DNA from: a virus
Direction: 5' to 3' (one strand)
Virus record (IMG/VR): IMGVR_UViG_3300035670_001170
Location: 1 to 25,129 of that record
Length of the DNA: 25,129 nucleotides
This document shows positions 4,895 through 11,465 of the stretch, piece after piece. Made by a program: the position numbers and the translations under genes. Numbering within the stretch: the stretch's first letter is position 1; every line of letters begins with the position of its first letter. The notes beneath the pieces are model-generated. The model saw nothing but the letters and a program-made list of their open reading frames with translations, had not been told where the DNA came from and did not search any database.

Positions 4895-5316
4895 ACTGTT
4901 CCCCATTCTGGTGTCGTGTGTTGCCGGATATAGTCGCAGATCAATTTGAGCCTAGAACGGAAAGCCTGCCAGCTCTCCCGATGTGCATCCATCGGATGTT
5001 CGCCATCCATAATAAGCCGATGGCTAACCTCGTCTTGGGCGTTCTCGCATGATATCCATGCAAGCCACCATAAGTCGTCTGGATCAACATCATCCGATGC
5101 CGTGGCCTTGTCGATACTCTGAATATAGGCGATGACATCGGCCTTTTCATGGGCTGGAAGCACCCCGATCACGCAGTAGCACCGCAGGCAAATCTCGTCA
5201 TCTTTGCGTACAAATTCGCCCATGTCAAAGCACCCTTTGGCCTGTTCCCGCCTCTCGTCAGAGGCGATTTCGTGGCGAATGAGGAAATCCAGCGGGGTGA
5301 TCGGTTTGATGATCAT
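4882..5316 (-). CDS. Hypothetical early protein (144 aa)
   Basis: The start at 5316 (MIIKPITPLDFLIRHEIA) overlaps the stop of the 30-residue membrane ORF by 4 nt. The open frame upstream of 5316 is that ORF's shadow. The protein is acidic and Trp-rich (DVDPDDLWWLAWISCENAQD) and has a CLRCYC motif near residue 45. No family is recognised. It sits between the SpoVG-like and HTH genes. Confidence 0.7.
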   Translation of the reverse strand: MIIKPITPLDFLIRHEIASDERREQAKGCFDMGEFVRKDDEICLRCYCVIGVLPAHEKADVIAYIQSIDKATASDDVDPDDLWWLAWISCENAQDEVSHRLIMDGEHPMDAHRESWQAFRSRLKLICDYIRQHTTPEWGTVCHR

Positions 5317-5405
5317 TGCATCACCGCCATGATGGAGTGACCAGCGAAATAGACAGCCGCAAGGCCGAGTAAAAACCAACTGGCGATATAAAGCATTTTA
5401 TCCAT
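5313..5405 (-). CDS. Micro-membrane protein (30 aa)
   Basis: The sequence AGGAGGAAGCT directly before an ATG at 5405 is one of the strongest Shine-Dalgarno sites in the operon. The ORF reads MDKMLYIASWFLLGLAAVYF and continues to MAVMQ, a single hydrophobic helix. Its TGA overlaps the next ATG, so it is coupled to the gene at 4882-5316. The function is unknown. Confidence 0.6.
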   Translation of the reverse strand: MDKMLYIASWFLLGLAAVYFAGHSIMAVMQ

Positions 5406-5414
5406 AGCTTCCTC

Positions 5415-5786
5415 CTAGAATGGCAGATCGTTGTCGTCGGTCGTGTTGTACGCATCAGCCTTGGCCTTGCTGTGGGCGGATTGGGCTGGGGTCAGATTGG
5501 CCTTGGCTTGGGCGTGGTCTAGCTCCTCCATGATGGCATGATGGATGGCCTCACGCCCCTCCTTGGTGATCGAGAAGGCGATGTCCGTGTATTCCTTCGG
5601 AATCTTGGCCTTGGCTTTTTCGCTGTCCGTAGCCTTTCGGCTGGGCATTGAGATGAATAACCCCTTGCTTCCGTTGATGACACGGATGTCACGGATCAGT
5701 AGCCAGCCATCTACGGTGATGGTAGCGTATGCCGCTAGATTTCCGGCATTGTTCATTTTTACGACTGTCGCTTTGATGTCCATCAT
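5415..5786 (-). CDS. SpoVG-family DNA/RNA-binding protein with SSB-like acidic C-terminal tip
   Basis: Residues 2-75 follow the SpoVG pattern: a strand ending in ATITVDGWLLIRDIRVINGS, then KGLFISMPSRK, then a region equivalent to the family's D-I-A-F-S-I end. SpoVG proteins bind nucleic acid in bacteria and occur in phages near recombination genes. After a low-complexity Ala/Lys/Gln linker, the protein ends DDNDLPF, very like the acidic D-D-I-P-F tip by which SSB proteins recruit partners. This, and the place next to ERF and before RusA, suggests it serves as the phage single-strand binding protein. The start overlaps the ERF stop (ATGA), with an AAGGAG site. Confidence 0.8.
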   Translation of the reverse strand: MMDIKATVVKMNNAGNLAAYATITVDGWLLIRDIRVINGSKGLFISMPSRKATDSEKAKAKIPKEYTDIAFSITKEGREAIHHAIMEELDHAQAKANLTPAQSAHSKAKADAYNTTDDNDLPF

Positions 5787-6328
5787 TTCGCTCCTTTAGC
5801 TTCGTTGTAAATTGCCTTGCGTTCACCAGCTGGGACATCCCCAGCGGTCTCGTATCCATGCAAGCCGAGGGCGTCGATACCACGCTGACCGAGTGCGTCC
5901 ATGGCCTTGATGAATCGGGCTGTCTCATCGTCTGGTCGGCTCATAGCCCGCTCACCATCATCGTCCTCGTCCGATCCGATGCAGGCGATGGCCTGCAGGG
6001 CGTACCGACGGAGGTAGGTCGTGGCTGACCCGATGGCCTGTGGATCGGTTTTTCCCAGCTGGCAAGATATCACATCGCCCAGCCATTGGCCTGATGTGTG
6101 GATCAGGCGGGTCTCCACCGCCATCACCGAGCCATCCAGCCGAGGCGATTGAATCACAGCGATGCCGTGGGCATTCAGGTGCGGGAGCGTTGCGTCTATG
6201 ACTGCTGGCAGATCGGCATATCGGCTCCGGAAATGGGGATTGGTTGCGCCCTTGTGGGCGTGGCTCATGGCCGCTTGGGCTTTGGCGAGTGCCGCAGCAA
6301 TCTGGTCTATACCTTCGCTTGCTTGCAT
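5783..6328 (-). CDS. erf: ERF-family single-strand annealing recombinase
   Basis: This 181-residue protein shows the ERF core. KGATNPHFRSRYADLPAVID (residues about 27-46) is followed by LPHLNAHGIAVIQSP and then by GSATTYLRRYALQAIACIG near residue 102. ERF proteins anneal complementary DNA strands during phage recombination and genome circularisation. An acidic DEDDDGE stretch follows and links to a small C-terminal domain. The start has GGAG 8 nt upstream and overlaps a 55-residue ORF by 22 nt. It is the first recognisable gene of the recombination set in the leftward operon. Confidence 0.9.
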   Translation of the reverse strand: MQASEGIDQIAAALAKAQAAMSHAHKGATNPHFRSRYADLPAVIDATLPHLNAHGIAVIQSPRLDGSVMAVETRLIHTSGQWLGDVISCQLGKTDPQAIGSATTYLRRYALQAIACIGSDEDDDGERAMSRPDDETARFIKAMDALGQRGIDALGLHGYETAGDVPAGERKAIYNEAKGAK

Positions 6329-6474
6329 TTGCGATGCTCCTTCGCCATCATGAGTGTGATTCTACCAGCCTCTGCCGCAGAGACATGGGAGCCGATCAGG
6401 TGGGGCTTGGCGAGCTTCTTCATCTCGGCTAGATCAGCAGCAAAGAGCTGGCAGGCTTGTTTTTTGGTGTCCAT
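6307..6474 (-). CDS. Small early protein (55 aa)
   Basis: I read this ORF directly: MDTKKQACQLFAADLAEMKK and onward, ending KEHRKCKQAKV. It is helical and basic. It starts with a TAATG overlap on the preceding gene and ends 22 nt inside the ERF gene. No family is recognised. The overlaps on both sides and the lack of any other gene in the gap support it. Confidence 0.6.
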   Translation of the reverse strand: MDTKKQACQLFAADLAEMKKLAKPHLIGSHVSAAEAGRITLMMAKEHRKCKQAKV

Positions 6475-6623
6475 TAGCGACTCCAGTAGATGCGCTCACC
6501 AGTCACAGGATGCTCGACCACACCAGCACCACCGTCACGCTTTGCTTGGGCGATGGAATCCTTGGCGGAGACACCTTTGATTTTCTTTGCCACTGTGTCG
6601 TTCGTGTTGTAGTTCATCCACAT
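6474..6623 (-). CDS. First gene of leftward early operon, small protein (49 aa)
   Basis: The open frame extends to 6776, but the leftward promoter (-10 at 6669-6674) lies inside that extension, so the longer starts cannot be used. The ATG at 6623 has GAGGT 5 nt before it and gives MWMNYNTNDTVAKKIKGVSA, ending HPVTGERIYWSR. The function is unknown. The leader between the predicted transcript start and the ATG is about 40 nt. Confidence 0.65.
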   Translation of the reverse strand: MWMNYNTNDTVAKKIKGVSAKDSIAQAKRDGGAGVVEHPVTGERIYWSR

Positions 6624-6668
6624 ATCGTACCTCGTTTTTTTGTCGGCTTGATTGCCGTCCATGAGATC

Positions 6669-6697
6669 AATATAGCATAGGGATTTTTGAAAGTCAA
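6669..6697 (-). promoter_or_regulatory. Leftward early promoter
   Basis: The minus strand shows TTGACT, a 17-nt spacer and TATATT, a near-perfect sigma70-type promoter. An A-tract region directly upstream is a likely UP element. It should drive the whole operon from 6623 to 619, including the cassette array. The spacer contains TCCCTATG just before the -10, a motif also present in the opposing promoter and a candidate operator. Confidence 0.8.
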
Positions 6698-6700
6698 TAC

Positions 6701-6737
6701 TTTTTTGAAAAAAAATAAAAAAATTTTTTGAAAAAAA
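6701..6737. repeat. Duplicated A/T-tract between divergent promoters
   Basis: TTTTTTGAAAAAAA occurs at 6701-6714 and again at 6724-6737, 23 bp apart, about two helical turns. Each copy is nearly a palindrome around its G. It lies between the -35 boxes of the two divergent promoters and should be bent DNA, acting as UP elements or a binding site for a regulator or nucleoid protein. Confidence 0.6.
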
Positions 6738-6741
6738 TATC

Positions 6742-6770
6742 TTGACATTCCATTCCCTATGTCGTATATT
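6742..6770 (+). promoter_or_regulatory. Rightward early promoter
   Basis: TTGACA, a 17-nt spacer and TATATT form a strong promoter with a predicted start near 6777, about 30 nt before the first rightward gene (ATG 6808). The spacer holds TCCCTATG close to the -10, as in the leftward promoter. It drives the regulation and replication genes. Confidence 0.85.
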
Positions 6771-6807
6771 ATCCACAGGTCAACACACCACATCAAACGA
6801 GGATACC

Positions 6808-7116
6808 ATGACCAATACAATCATCATCAGTGCAACAACCACCACCCGCAGACCTGACGCCATCTCCCGATTCTATGGCGAGGCGGTGCAGGTGCGACCG
6901 ATTGAGCTGGATACGGATTATGACGGAAAATATATGCAGGTTCCCGAGCAACTGATGGACATTGTTGGCGACAAAGAAGTCGCATTGTGGAATTATGATT
7001 GGGAGGATGTCCACATTCTCTCTATCGACTGCATTGCAGGCCGGAATCTGCGTATGCCGAACTGGCTGACGATCTGGGGCCGCTCATTCACCCACATCGG
7101 AATCGTGGTAGCATGA
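6808..7116 (+). CDS. First rightward early gene, unknown protein (102 aa)
   Basis: The ATG at 6808 is preceded by ACGAGGATACC (GAGG). The open frame upstream contains the promoter and is not coding. The product begins MTNTIIISATTTTRRPDAIS and has Trp-rich stretches (ALWNYDWEDV, MPNWLTIWGRSF). No domain is recognised. It is coupled to the HTH gene by an ATGA overlap, so a regulatory or takeover role is possible. Confidence 0.65.
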   Translation: MTNTIIISATTTTRRPDAISRFYGEAVQVRPIELDTDYDGKYMQVPEQLMDIVGDKEVALWNYDWEDVHILSIDCIAGRNLRMPNWLTIWGRSFTHIGIVVA

Positions 7117-7334
7117 GTTTTGCCGACGACATCATTGAGCTGGAGCATTTGCTCCGGCTCTCTCGCCACCAGCTGGGGCCTCATCTGGGGCTAGGGGCTG
7201 GGACGCTACGGAACTACACGCTAGGCAAGAGTACGAAACCGAACAGGTACACAGCCGCAATCGTGGCCTACGAATTGAAGCTGGCACGAGAGCGGGAATA
7301 CACACGGCTCAAGGCCGTACTGGTGAAGAAATGA
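7113..7334 (+). CDS. Small XRE/Cro-like helix-turn-helix protein (73 aa)
   Basis: The start at 7113 overlaps the previous stop (ATGA); the longer open frame to the left is a shadow. Residues about 9-40 (LEHLLRLSRHQLGPHLGLGA then GTLRNYTLGKSTKP) fit an XRE-type HTH in which the recognition helix is followed by the common G-x-S-x-P turn. A helical basic tail (ELKLAREREYTRLKAVLVKK) follows. The place near divergent promoters and the size suggest a Cro-like early repressor, possibly acting on the TCCCTATG motifs. That target is inference. Confidence 0.7.
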   Translation: MSFADDIIELEHLLRLSRHQLGPHLGLGAGTLRNYTLGKSTKPNRYTAAIVAYELKLAREREYTRLKAVLVKK

Positions 7335-7359
7335 AAAGAGTACAAAAACAGGAGACAAA

Positions 7360-7542
7360 ATGAAACGGATCATCATCGCAATCGCAATCAGCGCATCCAT
7401 AGCCTCGGCCTACGGCTGGAGCCTCGTGGAATGCAGGTATGAGCATCTGAACGGCTACGGATCTGGGTACATGGGTATCTACGAGAAGGATGGTCAATAC
7501 ATGACCATGTGGTTTAAACGCTGGTGCCCTAGCTACCTGTGA
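7360..7542 (+). CDS. Small secreted or periplasmic protein (60 aa)
   Basis: MKRIIIAIAISASIASAYGW is a short signal peptide with a basic start, a hydrophobic core and an A-S-A-type cleavage site near residue 17. The mature part is about 43 residues, rich in Tyr and Gly, with two Cys that could form one disulfide. An AGGAGAC Shine-Dalgarno precedes it. The function is unknown. An early exported protein could act on the envelope, for example in exclusion. Confidence 0.65.
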   Translation: MKRIIIAIAISASIASAYGWSLVECRYEHLNGYGSGYMGIYEKDGQYMTMWFKRWCPSYL

Positions 7543-7548
7543 GGGGTC

Positions 7549-8544
7549 ATGGAAGAGGAAAACGACAGTACACTCAAAGCCCCATTTCCTTGGTTCGGGG
7601 GAAAGAGCAAGGCCGCTTCGCTCATCTGGTCTAGGATCGGCTCCGACATCGGAAACTATGTCGAGCCTTTTTTTGGCTCTGGTGCGGTGTGGCTCGGTCG
7701 CCCTGCCGAGTTCAGCGGCTGGGCCACGGCAAACGATCTGGACGGTCTAGTGGTCAACTTCTGGAGGTCGGTGCAACTGTCTCCTGACGAGACAGCGGAG
7801 GCCGCTTGCCACCCTGTTTTTGAAGCCGACCTACACGCTCGGCATCTGGCTCTAGTCAATGTGAAAGACCAGCTCCAAGGCCGTCTCATGGCCGATCATT
7901 GCTACCATGACCCTGTGTTGGCAGGGTGGTGGGCGTGGGGTGCTTGCGTCTGGATCAGGGGCGGGTGGTGCAGGGGCGATGGGCCGTGGAGGAATGTGGG
8001 CGGGATTTTTCAGAAGGCTGGTGCGGGTGATGGTGGTGTTAGACGCAAGCTCCCGCATCTGGGCAATGGCACGGGCGTGAACCGTCAGCTCCCGCATCTG
8101 GGCAATGGCACGGGCGTGAACGAGGCACGGCTGGAGTGGATCAAATCATGGTTTGCCGACCTGCAAGATTCCCTCCAGCCTCTTCGCCTCGCCTGCGGGG
8201 ACTGGAGCCGGATCATGTCGGTGGGTACGATGACCCGCAACGGAGTGGCGGGCGTGGTGCTTGATCCGCCATACAGCCAGACGGATGCGGTCTACAACAG
8301 GGACAGCTCCACCGTGGCTCATGCGGTCAGGGAATGGGCCAAGGCCAACGGCAACAACAAAGCCCTGCGTATAGCCCTATGCGGGCATGAGGGCGAACAT
8401 AACGAGCTGGAGGCAATGGGCTGGACGGTGGAGACATGGGACAAATCAGGCGGCTATCAGGGCGCAGACGACCGAGAGCGCATCTGGTTCAGCCCGCACT
8501 GCATCGCAGAGAAAAAGGGGGTGGAACAGATCGCAATGTTTTAG
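7549..8544 (+). CDS. dam: DNA adenine methyltransferase (D12 class, Dam-like)
   Basis: The 331-residue protein has the D12 N6-adenine methylase order. The S-adenosylmethionine-binding start PFPWFGGKSKA (12-22) is followed by VEPFFGSGAVWLG (38-50), then ANDLD (61-65) and the catalytic DPPY (239-242). The target-recognition region around 120-195 is unusual in carrying a 13-residue tandem repeat (KLPHLGNGTGVN type, 166-191). Phage adenine methylases protect DNA from host restriction and can time packaging or expression. No cognate nuclease is adjacent, so it looks like an orphan enzyme. The starting ATG lies 7 nt after the previous stop. Confidence 0.92.
   Translation: MEEENDSTLKAPFPWFGGKSKAASLIWSRIGSDIGNYVEPFFGSGAVWLGRPAEFSGWATANDLDGLVVNFWRSVQLSPDETAEAACHPVFEADLHARHLALVNVKDQLQGRLMADHCYHDPVLAGWWAWGACVWIRGGWCRGDGPWRNVGGIFQKAGAGDGGVRRKLPHLGNGTGVNRQLPHLGNGTGVNEARLEWIKSWFADLQDSLQPLRLACGDWSRIMSVGTMTRNGVAGVVLDPPYSQTDAVYNRDSSTVAHAVREWAKANGNNKALRIALCGHEGEHNELEAMGWTVETWDKSGGYQGADDRERIWFSPHCIAEKKGVEQIAMF
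8044..8121 (+). repeat. 39-bp tandem repeat (two copies) inside the methyltransferase gene
   Basis: Two in-frame 39-bp units at 8044-8082 and 8083-8121 differ only near their 5' ends (CGCAAGCTCC against CGTCAGCTCC). They encode RKLPHLGNGTGVN and RQLPHLGNGTGVN. Related HLG-type repeats occur at the same place in other phage D12 methylases, as I recall. Copy number can vary by slippage and could alter target recognition. Confidence 0.9.
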
Positions 8545-8597
8545 TATATTTGATTGAAGTGCTGTAGGAATCTTGCAAATACCCAGCATTGAAATAC

Positions 8598-8669
8598 GAC
8601 CGTCCTATGTGGCTCGCAAGAGCAAGGCCCCGCAAGAGCCTCTACACACATAGGCGGTCTTTTCGTTTT
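8598..8669 (+). terminator. Branched hairpin with U-rich tail (terminator or structured RNA)
   Basis: GACCGTCCTATGTG at 8598-8611 pairs with CACATAGGCGGTC at 8647-8659, giving 13 pairs with one bulged T. TTTTCGTTTT follows. The loop of about 35 nt is itself structured: GCTC-GCAA-GAGC forms a GNRA-capped hairpin and GGC/GCC a second. A further hairpin, AGTGCTG with CAGCATT, lies upstream at about 8558-8590. This occupies the whole gap between the methylase and the next gene. It may end the early transcript or form a small RNA. Confidence 0.65.
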
Positions 8670-8679
8670 GGAGTTTGAC

Positions 8680-8931
8680 ATGGAGAGGACAATCAAAAGC
8701 AATACCAGCAAACACGGTGTAAAGTGGGTCATCATAAAGGAAATGGATGAAGATTCAAGAAATAGAATTGGATTATTCTCTCATACTTTGGAAGAATTTG
8801 CAATGTCTATTACATGCTCTTCTGATGTGGAGGATTCCTCGTGTGTGTTGAGCTATGAGGCGGTCTTGGCTTTGCATGAGTATTTAGAGGATGTAATAAA
8901 CGAACATAAAAACAGAAAGAATCATTTATGA
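8680..8931 (+). CDS. Hypothetical protein (83 aa)
   Basis: The ATG at 8680 has GGAG 8 nt before it; a TTG at 8668 in frame is less likely. The product reads MERTIKSNTSKHGVKWVIIK and onward, with two Cys and an acidic-helical C terminus (EYLEDVINEHKNRKNHL). It is AT-rich compared with the methylase. No family is recognised. It is coupled to the replication gene by an ATGA overlap. Confidence 0.65.
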   Translation: MERTIKSNTSKHGVKWVIIKEMDEDSRNRIGLFSHTLEEFAMSITCSSDVEDSSCVLSYEAVLALHEYLEDVINEHKNRKNHL

Positions 8932-9581
8932 GTTTTGGATACATAAAACTTCACAGACAGATCATGGACACCGAGGACTGGCTTCATGAGCCATTCACTC
9001 GTGGGCAGGCGTGGATAGATATGCTGATGCTTGCCAACCACACAAAAGGCTCAATTCGTGTTCGTGGAATAATTGTTGATTTAGACCGTGGACAACTTGG
9101 CTGGAGTGAGGAAAATTTGGCTCTTCGCTGGAAATGGTCTCGCGGAAAAGTCCGTAGATTTTTTTCAGAATTAGGGTCTGAAACGGTACAAAGAATAGTA
9201 CAGCAGAAAAACAATGTAAGTTCAGTAATTACAATACTTAACTACGACAGGTACCAAGGCGATGATACACAAGACGGTACAGCAGACGGTACACCAAACG
9301 GACACCAGAAAGACACCAAACGGTACACTAACAATAATGGTAATAATGGAAAGAATGAAAAAAATAGAGATAGAGCAGGCTTTCAGCCACCGACAGAGGG
9401 CGATGTTTTGGAGGTAGCCAAGTCATACGGAGACGACCCGCAAACATCCCACATGATGGCTGTGGCGTTTTTTGCATATTGGCAATCTGCAGGATGGAAG
9501 CGCAAAAGCGGAATGATGAAAAACTGGCAAGCAGGATATCGTCTATGGCGACTCAACGAAATCAAAAGGAGCATGAAATGA
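8928..9581 (+). CDS. Phage replication initiator-like protein (217 aa)
   Basis: MSFGYIKLHRQIMDTEDWLH and the following block FTRGQAWIDMLMLANHTKGS match the N-terminal winged-helix part of phage replication proteins that precede a DnaB or DnaC gene. Next comes a helix-turn-helix-like segment (ALRWKWSRGKVRRFFSELG). A low-complexity Asn/Gly/Asp linker (residues about 110-145) leads to a DnaD-like C-terminal helical part (DPQTSHMMAVAFFAYWQSAG, then MMKNWQAGYRLWRLNEIKR). It likely binds the phage origin and loads the helicase encoded next. It is coupled to it by an ATGA overlap. Confidence 0.78.
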   Translation: MSFGYIKLHRQIMDTEDWLHEPFTRGQAWIDMLMLANHTKGSIRVRGIIVDLDRGQLGWSEENLALRWKWSRGKVRRFFSELGSETVQRIVQQKNNVSSVITILNYDRYQGDDTQDGTADGTPNGHQKDTKRYTNNNGNNGKNEKNRDRAGFQPPTEGDVLEVAKSYGDDPQTSHMMAVAFFAYWQSAGWKRKSGMMKNWQAGYRLWRLNEIKRSMK

Positions 9582-10801
9582 CCGACATCCAAAACGAGCG
9601 CATGATGCTTGCGGTCTGGGCGAACATAGTCCAACAGCCTGCAGGCGTATCGGCTGGAATGTTCACCAGCCGCCCTTTGGCGGGAATAGCGAGGCTCTTT
9701 GAGCGTGGCCATTGGTATCCGTCCAAGGAAATGCTGGAGGCCCAACAATCCACACAGGAGGACTACCTGCAGGCCGTGGAATCGTACCACGGAAACGACC
9801 ATAGCGGAAATGTCAGGCGGCAATTTCTGAAAAACCACGCTAGGCGGGAATTGTTCGAGACCACCAGACGGACGCTCCACCGTCTGCAGGACATGGGCGA
9901 CACACTTGATGGCTTGGTGTCGGTTGACGACGCCACAGGCATTTACCATGGCTCGGAGCTTGAGGCGAAGGTCATGGCCGACATACCACCTGCAGACCAC
10001 GCCATCGGGTTCGGGATGATGGATTACCAGCTACGGATGACTATGGCAGGCGATGTCATCACCGTAGCCGGACGGAGCGGCACAGGAAAAACCGCCATAG
10101 GCCTGCAACTCATGCAAGGGGCTTGGGAGCGATCAGGGATCAAGAGCCTGTTTTTTAGCCTAGAGATGTCATACGGAGCAATCGCCAACCGTCTGCACGA
10201 CATAGCCTACTACCGAGACCACGATACCAGCGAATGGGAGAGCTTGCGGGAACGGTGCTATGCCCATTGGTGCGAGGTCAAGCGGGAGCAGAGCTATGGC
10301 GACCTGTGCCCAGAATGGCTATACGAGGATGCAAGCGCACTCCACATAGACCGGATGGAGGACAGGATCAATGCCGCCAAGGGAATAGACCAGAGCATCG
10401 GCATCGTTTGTATCGACTATCTGCAGCTGGTCAGGGCCAACGCCAAGGACAGAAGAAACGAGGTGAGCGAGGTAGCAAGACGGCTGAAAGCTATCGCCAA
10501 GGCTTGCGGGGTGATTGTCATCAGCCTATGCCAGACGAGCCGAGAGGGAAAAGACGGAAGCGAAAAGGTTAGCCTGCACCACCTGAAGGAATCGGGCGAC
10601 ATTGAGGAGGCCTCGGATGTCGTCATAGGCGTATGGCACAGCAAATCCAGCAATGCGGTCAACTATCAGGACATCAAAAACCGCAGGGCGGGAACACACC
10701 CAGAAGCGAGGCTCCACAAGTGCGGGGTCTATTATCGGGATTGGAAGCCTACCGACACCGAGCAAATCACAAGCAGCTATACGCCAGAGTTCAATTTTTA
10801 G
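9578..10801 (+). CDS. dnaB: DnaB-like replicative helicase
   Basis: The start at 9578 overlaps the previous stop (ATGA); the open frame to 9479 is a shadow. The 407-residue protein has a helical N-terminal domain (1-115). A RecA-fold motor follows, with Walker A GRSGTGKT (165-172), the DnaB-typical FFSLEM (192-197), Walker B IGIVCIDYLQLV (274-285), and SLCQTSREGKDG and LKESGDIEEASDVV later. It unwinds DNA at the phage fork as a hexamer. It is somewhat shorter than bacterial DnaB (about 470), as is usual in phages. The pairing with the initiator-like gene forms a replication module. Confidence 0.93.
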   Translation: MTDIQNERMMLAVWANIVQQPAGVSAGMFTSRPLAGIARLFERGHWYPSKEMLEAQQSTQEDYLQAVESYHGNDHSGNVRRQFLKNHARRELFETTRRTLHRLQDMGDTLDGLVSVDDATGIYHGSELEAKVMADIPPADHAIGFGMMDYQLRMTMAGDVITVAGRSGTGKTAIGLQLMQGAWERSGIKSLFFSLEMSYGAIANRLHDIAYYRDHDTSEWESLRERCYAHWCEVKREQSYGDLCPEWLYEDASALHIDRMEDRINAAKGIDQSIGIVCIDYLQLVRANAKDRRNEVSEVARRLKAIAKACGVIVISLCQTSREGKDGSEKVSLHHLKESGDIEEASDVVIGVWHSKSSNAVNYQDIKNRRAGTHPEARLHKCGVYYRDWKPTDTEQITSSYTPEFNF

Positions 10802-10810
10802 GAGGACAAT

Positions 10811-11035
10811 ATGCCGAATTTGCAGGATAATTACAAAAAAGACGGTCTAACCCTGATCCGATGCCATGTCGGGGACAAATGGGACATATACGAAGCCCAG
10901 CTCATGGGCAGGAAGATCGGGTATGAGGTGGTAGCAAAATTCGGTAAAAAGGGTTTTTCAGTCAAGACTTTAGCCGATGCTAAAGCCAAGTGCCGTTCTT
11001 TGGGCGAGCGTATAGGCATAGAAGCCCCTTTCTAG
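10811..11035 (+). CDS. Hypothetical protein (74 aa)
   Basis: The helicase stop codon overlaps the AGGAGG Shine-Dalgarno of this gene. The product is basic, MPNLQDNYKKDGLTLIRCHV and onward, with a compact alpha/beta look, ending ERIGIEAPF. No family is recognised. A GC-rich hairpin (TAGGGGTGG with CCACCCTA, 11033-11053) begins in its stop codon but has no U-tail, so it is not called a terminator. Confidence 0.65.
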   Translation: MPNLQDNYKKDGLTLIRCHVGDKWDIYEAQLMGRKIGYEVVAKFGKKGFSVKTLADAKAKCRSLGERIGIEAPF

Positions 11036-11126
11036 GGGTGGGGTGCCACCCTAGTACCACCCAAAGCGAAGCGCCCGCAAATCGCACGGAATCGGGCAAG
11101 GAATGGAAACCACAAAAGAGGATGAA

Positions 11127-11312
11127 ATGCAAGACGAAACCAAAGATCAACCGTTTATCGTGATGGACATCCCACAAGAGGACGTATCCGCATGGGTTCA
11201 ATTCATAAACAACCCTATGGTGATACCGACAATATACCACGAAAACCTGAGCAGTAGAGAACGGTTTTGGCTCAAGATCAGGTACAACGGAGCCTTGGAG
11301 CCAGCGGAATGA
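11127..11312 (+). CDS. Hypothetical protein (61 aa)
   Basis: The ATG at 11127 has AGAGG 5 nt before it. An upstream in-frame ATG at 11103 lies inside a repeated leader and is less likely. The product MQDETKDQPFIVMDIPQEDV and onward is acidic and has no recognised domain. It is coupled to the following membrane ORF by an ATGA overlap. Confidence 0.6.
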   Translation: MQDETKDQPFIVMDIPQEDVSAWVQFINNPMVIPTIYHENLSSRERFWLKIRYNGALEPAE

Positions 11313-11428
11313 GAATAGCCAAAATGAAAGTGTTTTTAGTTGAGCAACTGCAATTTTTGGCGATATTTTGGCCTTATTTGGTATTCGGTGGGGTCATATG
11401 TTTCTTTGAGGCGCTAAAGCGTTTTTGA
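11309..11428 (+). CDS. Small single-span membrane protein (39 aa)
   Basis: I read this ORF directly: MRIAKMKVFLVEQLQFLAIF then WPYLVFGGVICFFEALKRF. A basic start, one long hydrophobic helix and a basic end are seen. Its start overlaps the stop of the previous gene. The size and topology would allow a holin-like or other envelope role, but it is far from the endolysin, so no function is assigned. Confidence 0.6.
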   Translation: MRIAKMKVFLVEQLQFLAIFWPYLVFGGVICFFEALKRF

Positions 11429-11437
11429 GACAAATTT

Positions 11438-11453
11438 GGAATGGAAACCACAA
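11438..11453 (+). repeat. 16-bp leader repeat upstream of two small genes (other copy 11100-11115)
   Basis: GGAATGGAAACCACAA occurs exactly at 11100-11115 and at 11438-11453. Each copy stands just before the Shine-Dalgarno of a small ORF (AGAGG before 11127, AGGAG before 11466). It looks like a duplicated 5' untranslated leader, either a past gene duplication or a shared translational control site. Confidence 0.75.
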
Positions 11454-11465
11454 TAGGAGTGAAAA

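Noticed and set aside
11033-11053. GC-rich hairpin after the 74-aa gene as a terminator
   Set aside because: The stem is short with a bulge and no T-run follows, so termination is not supported.
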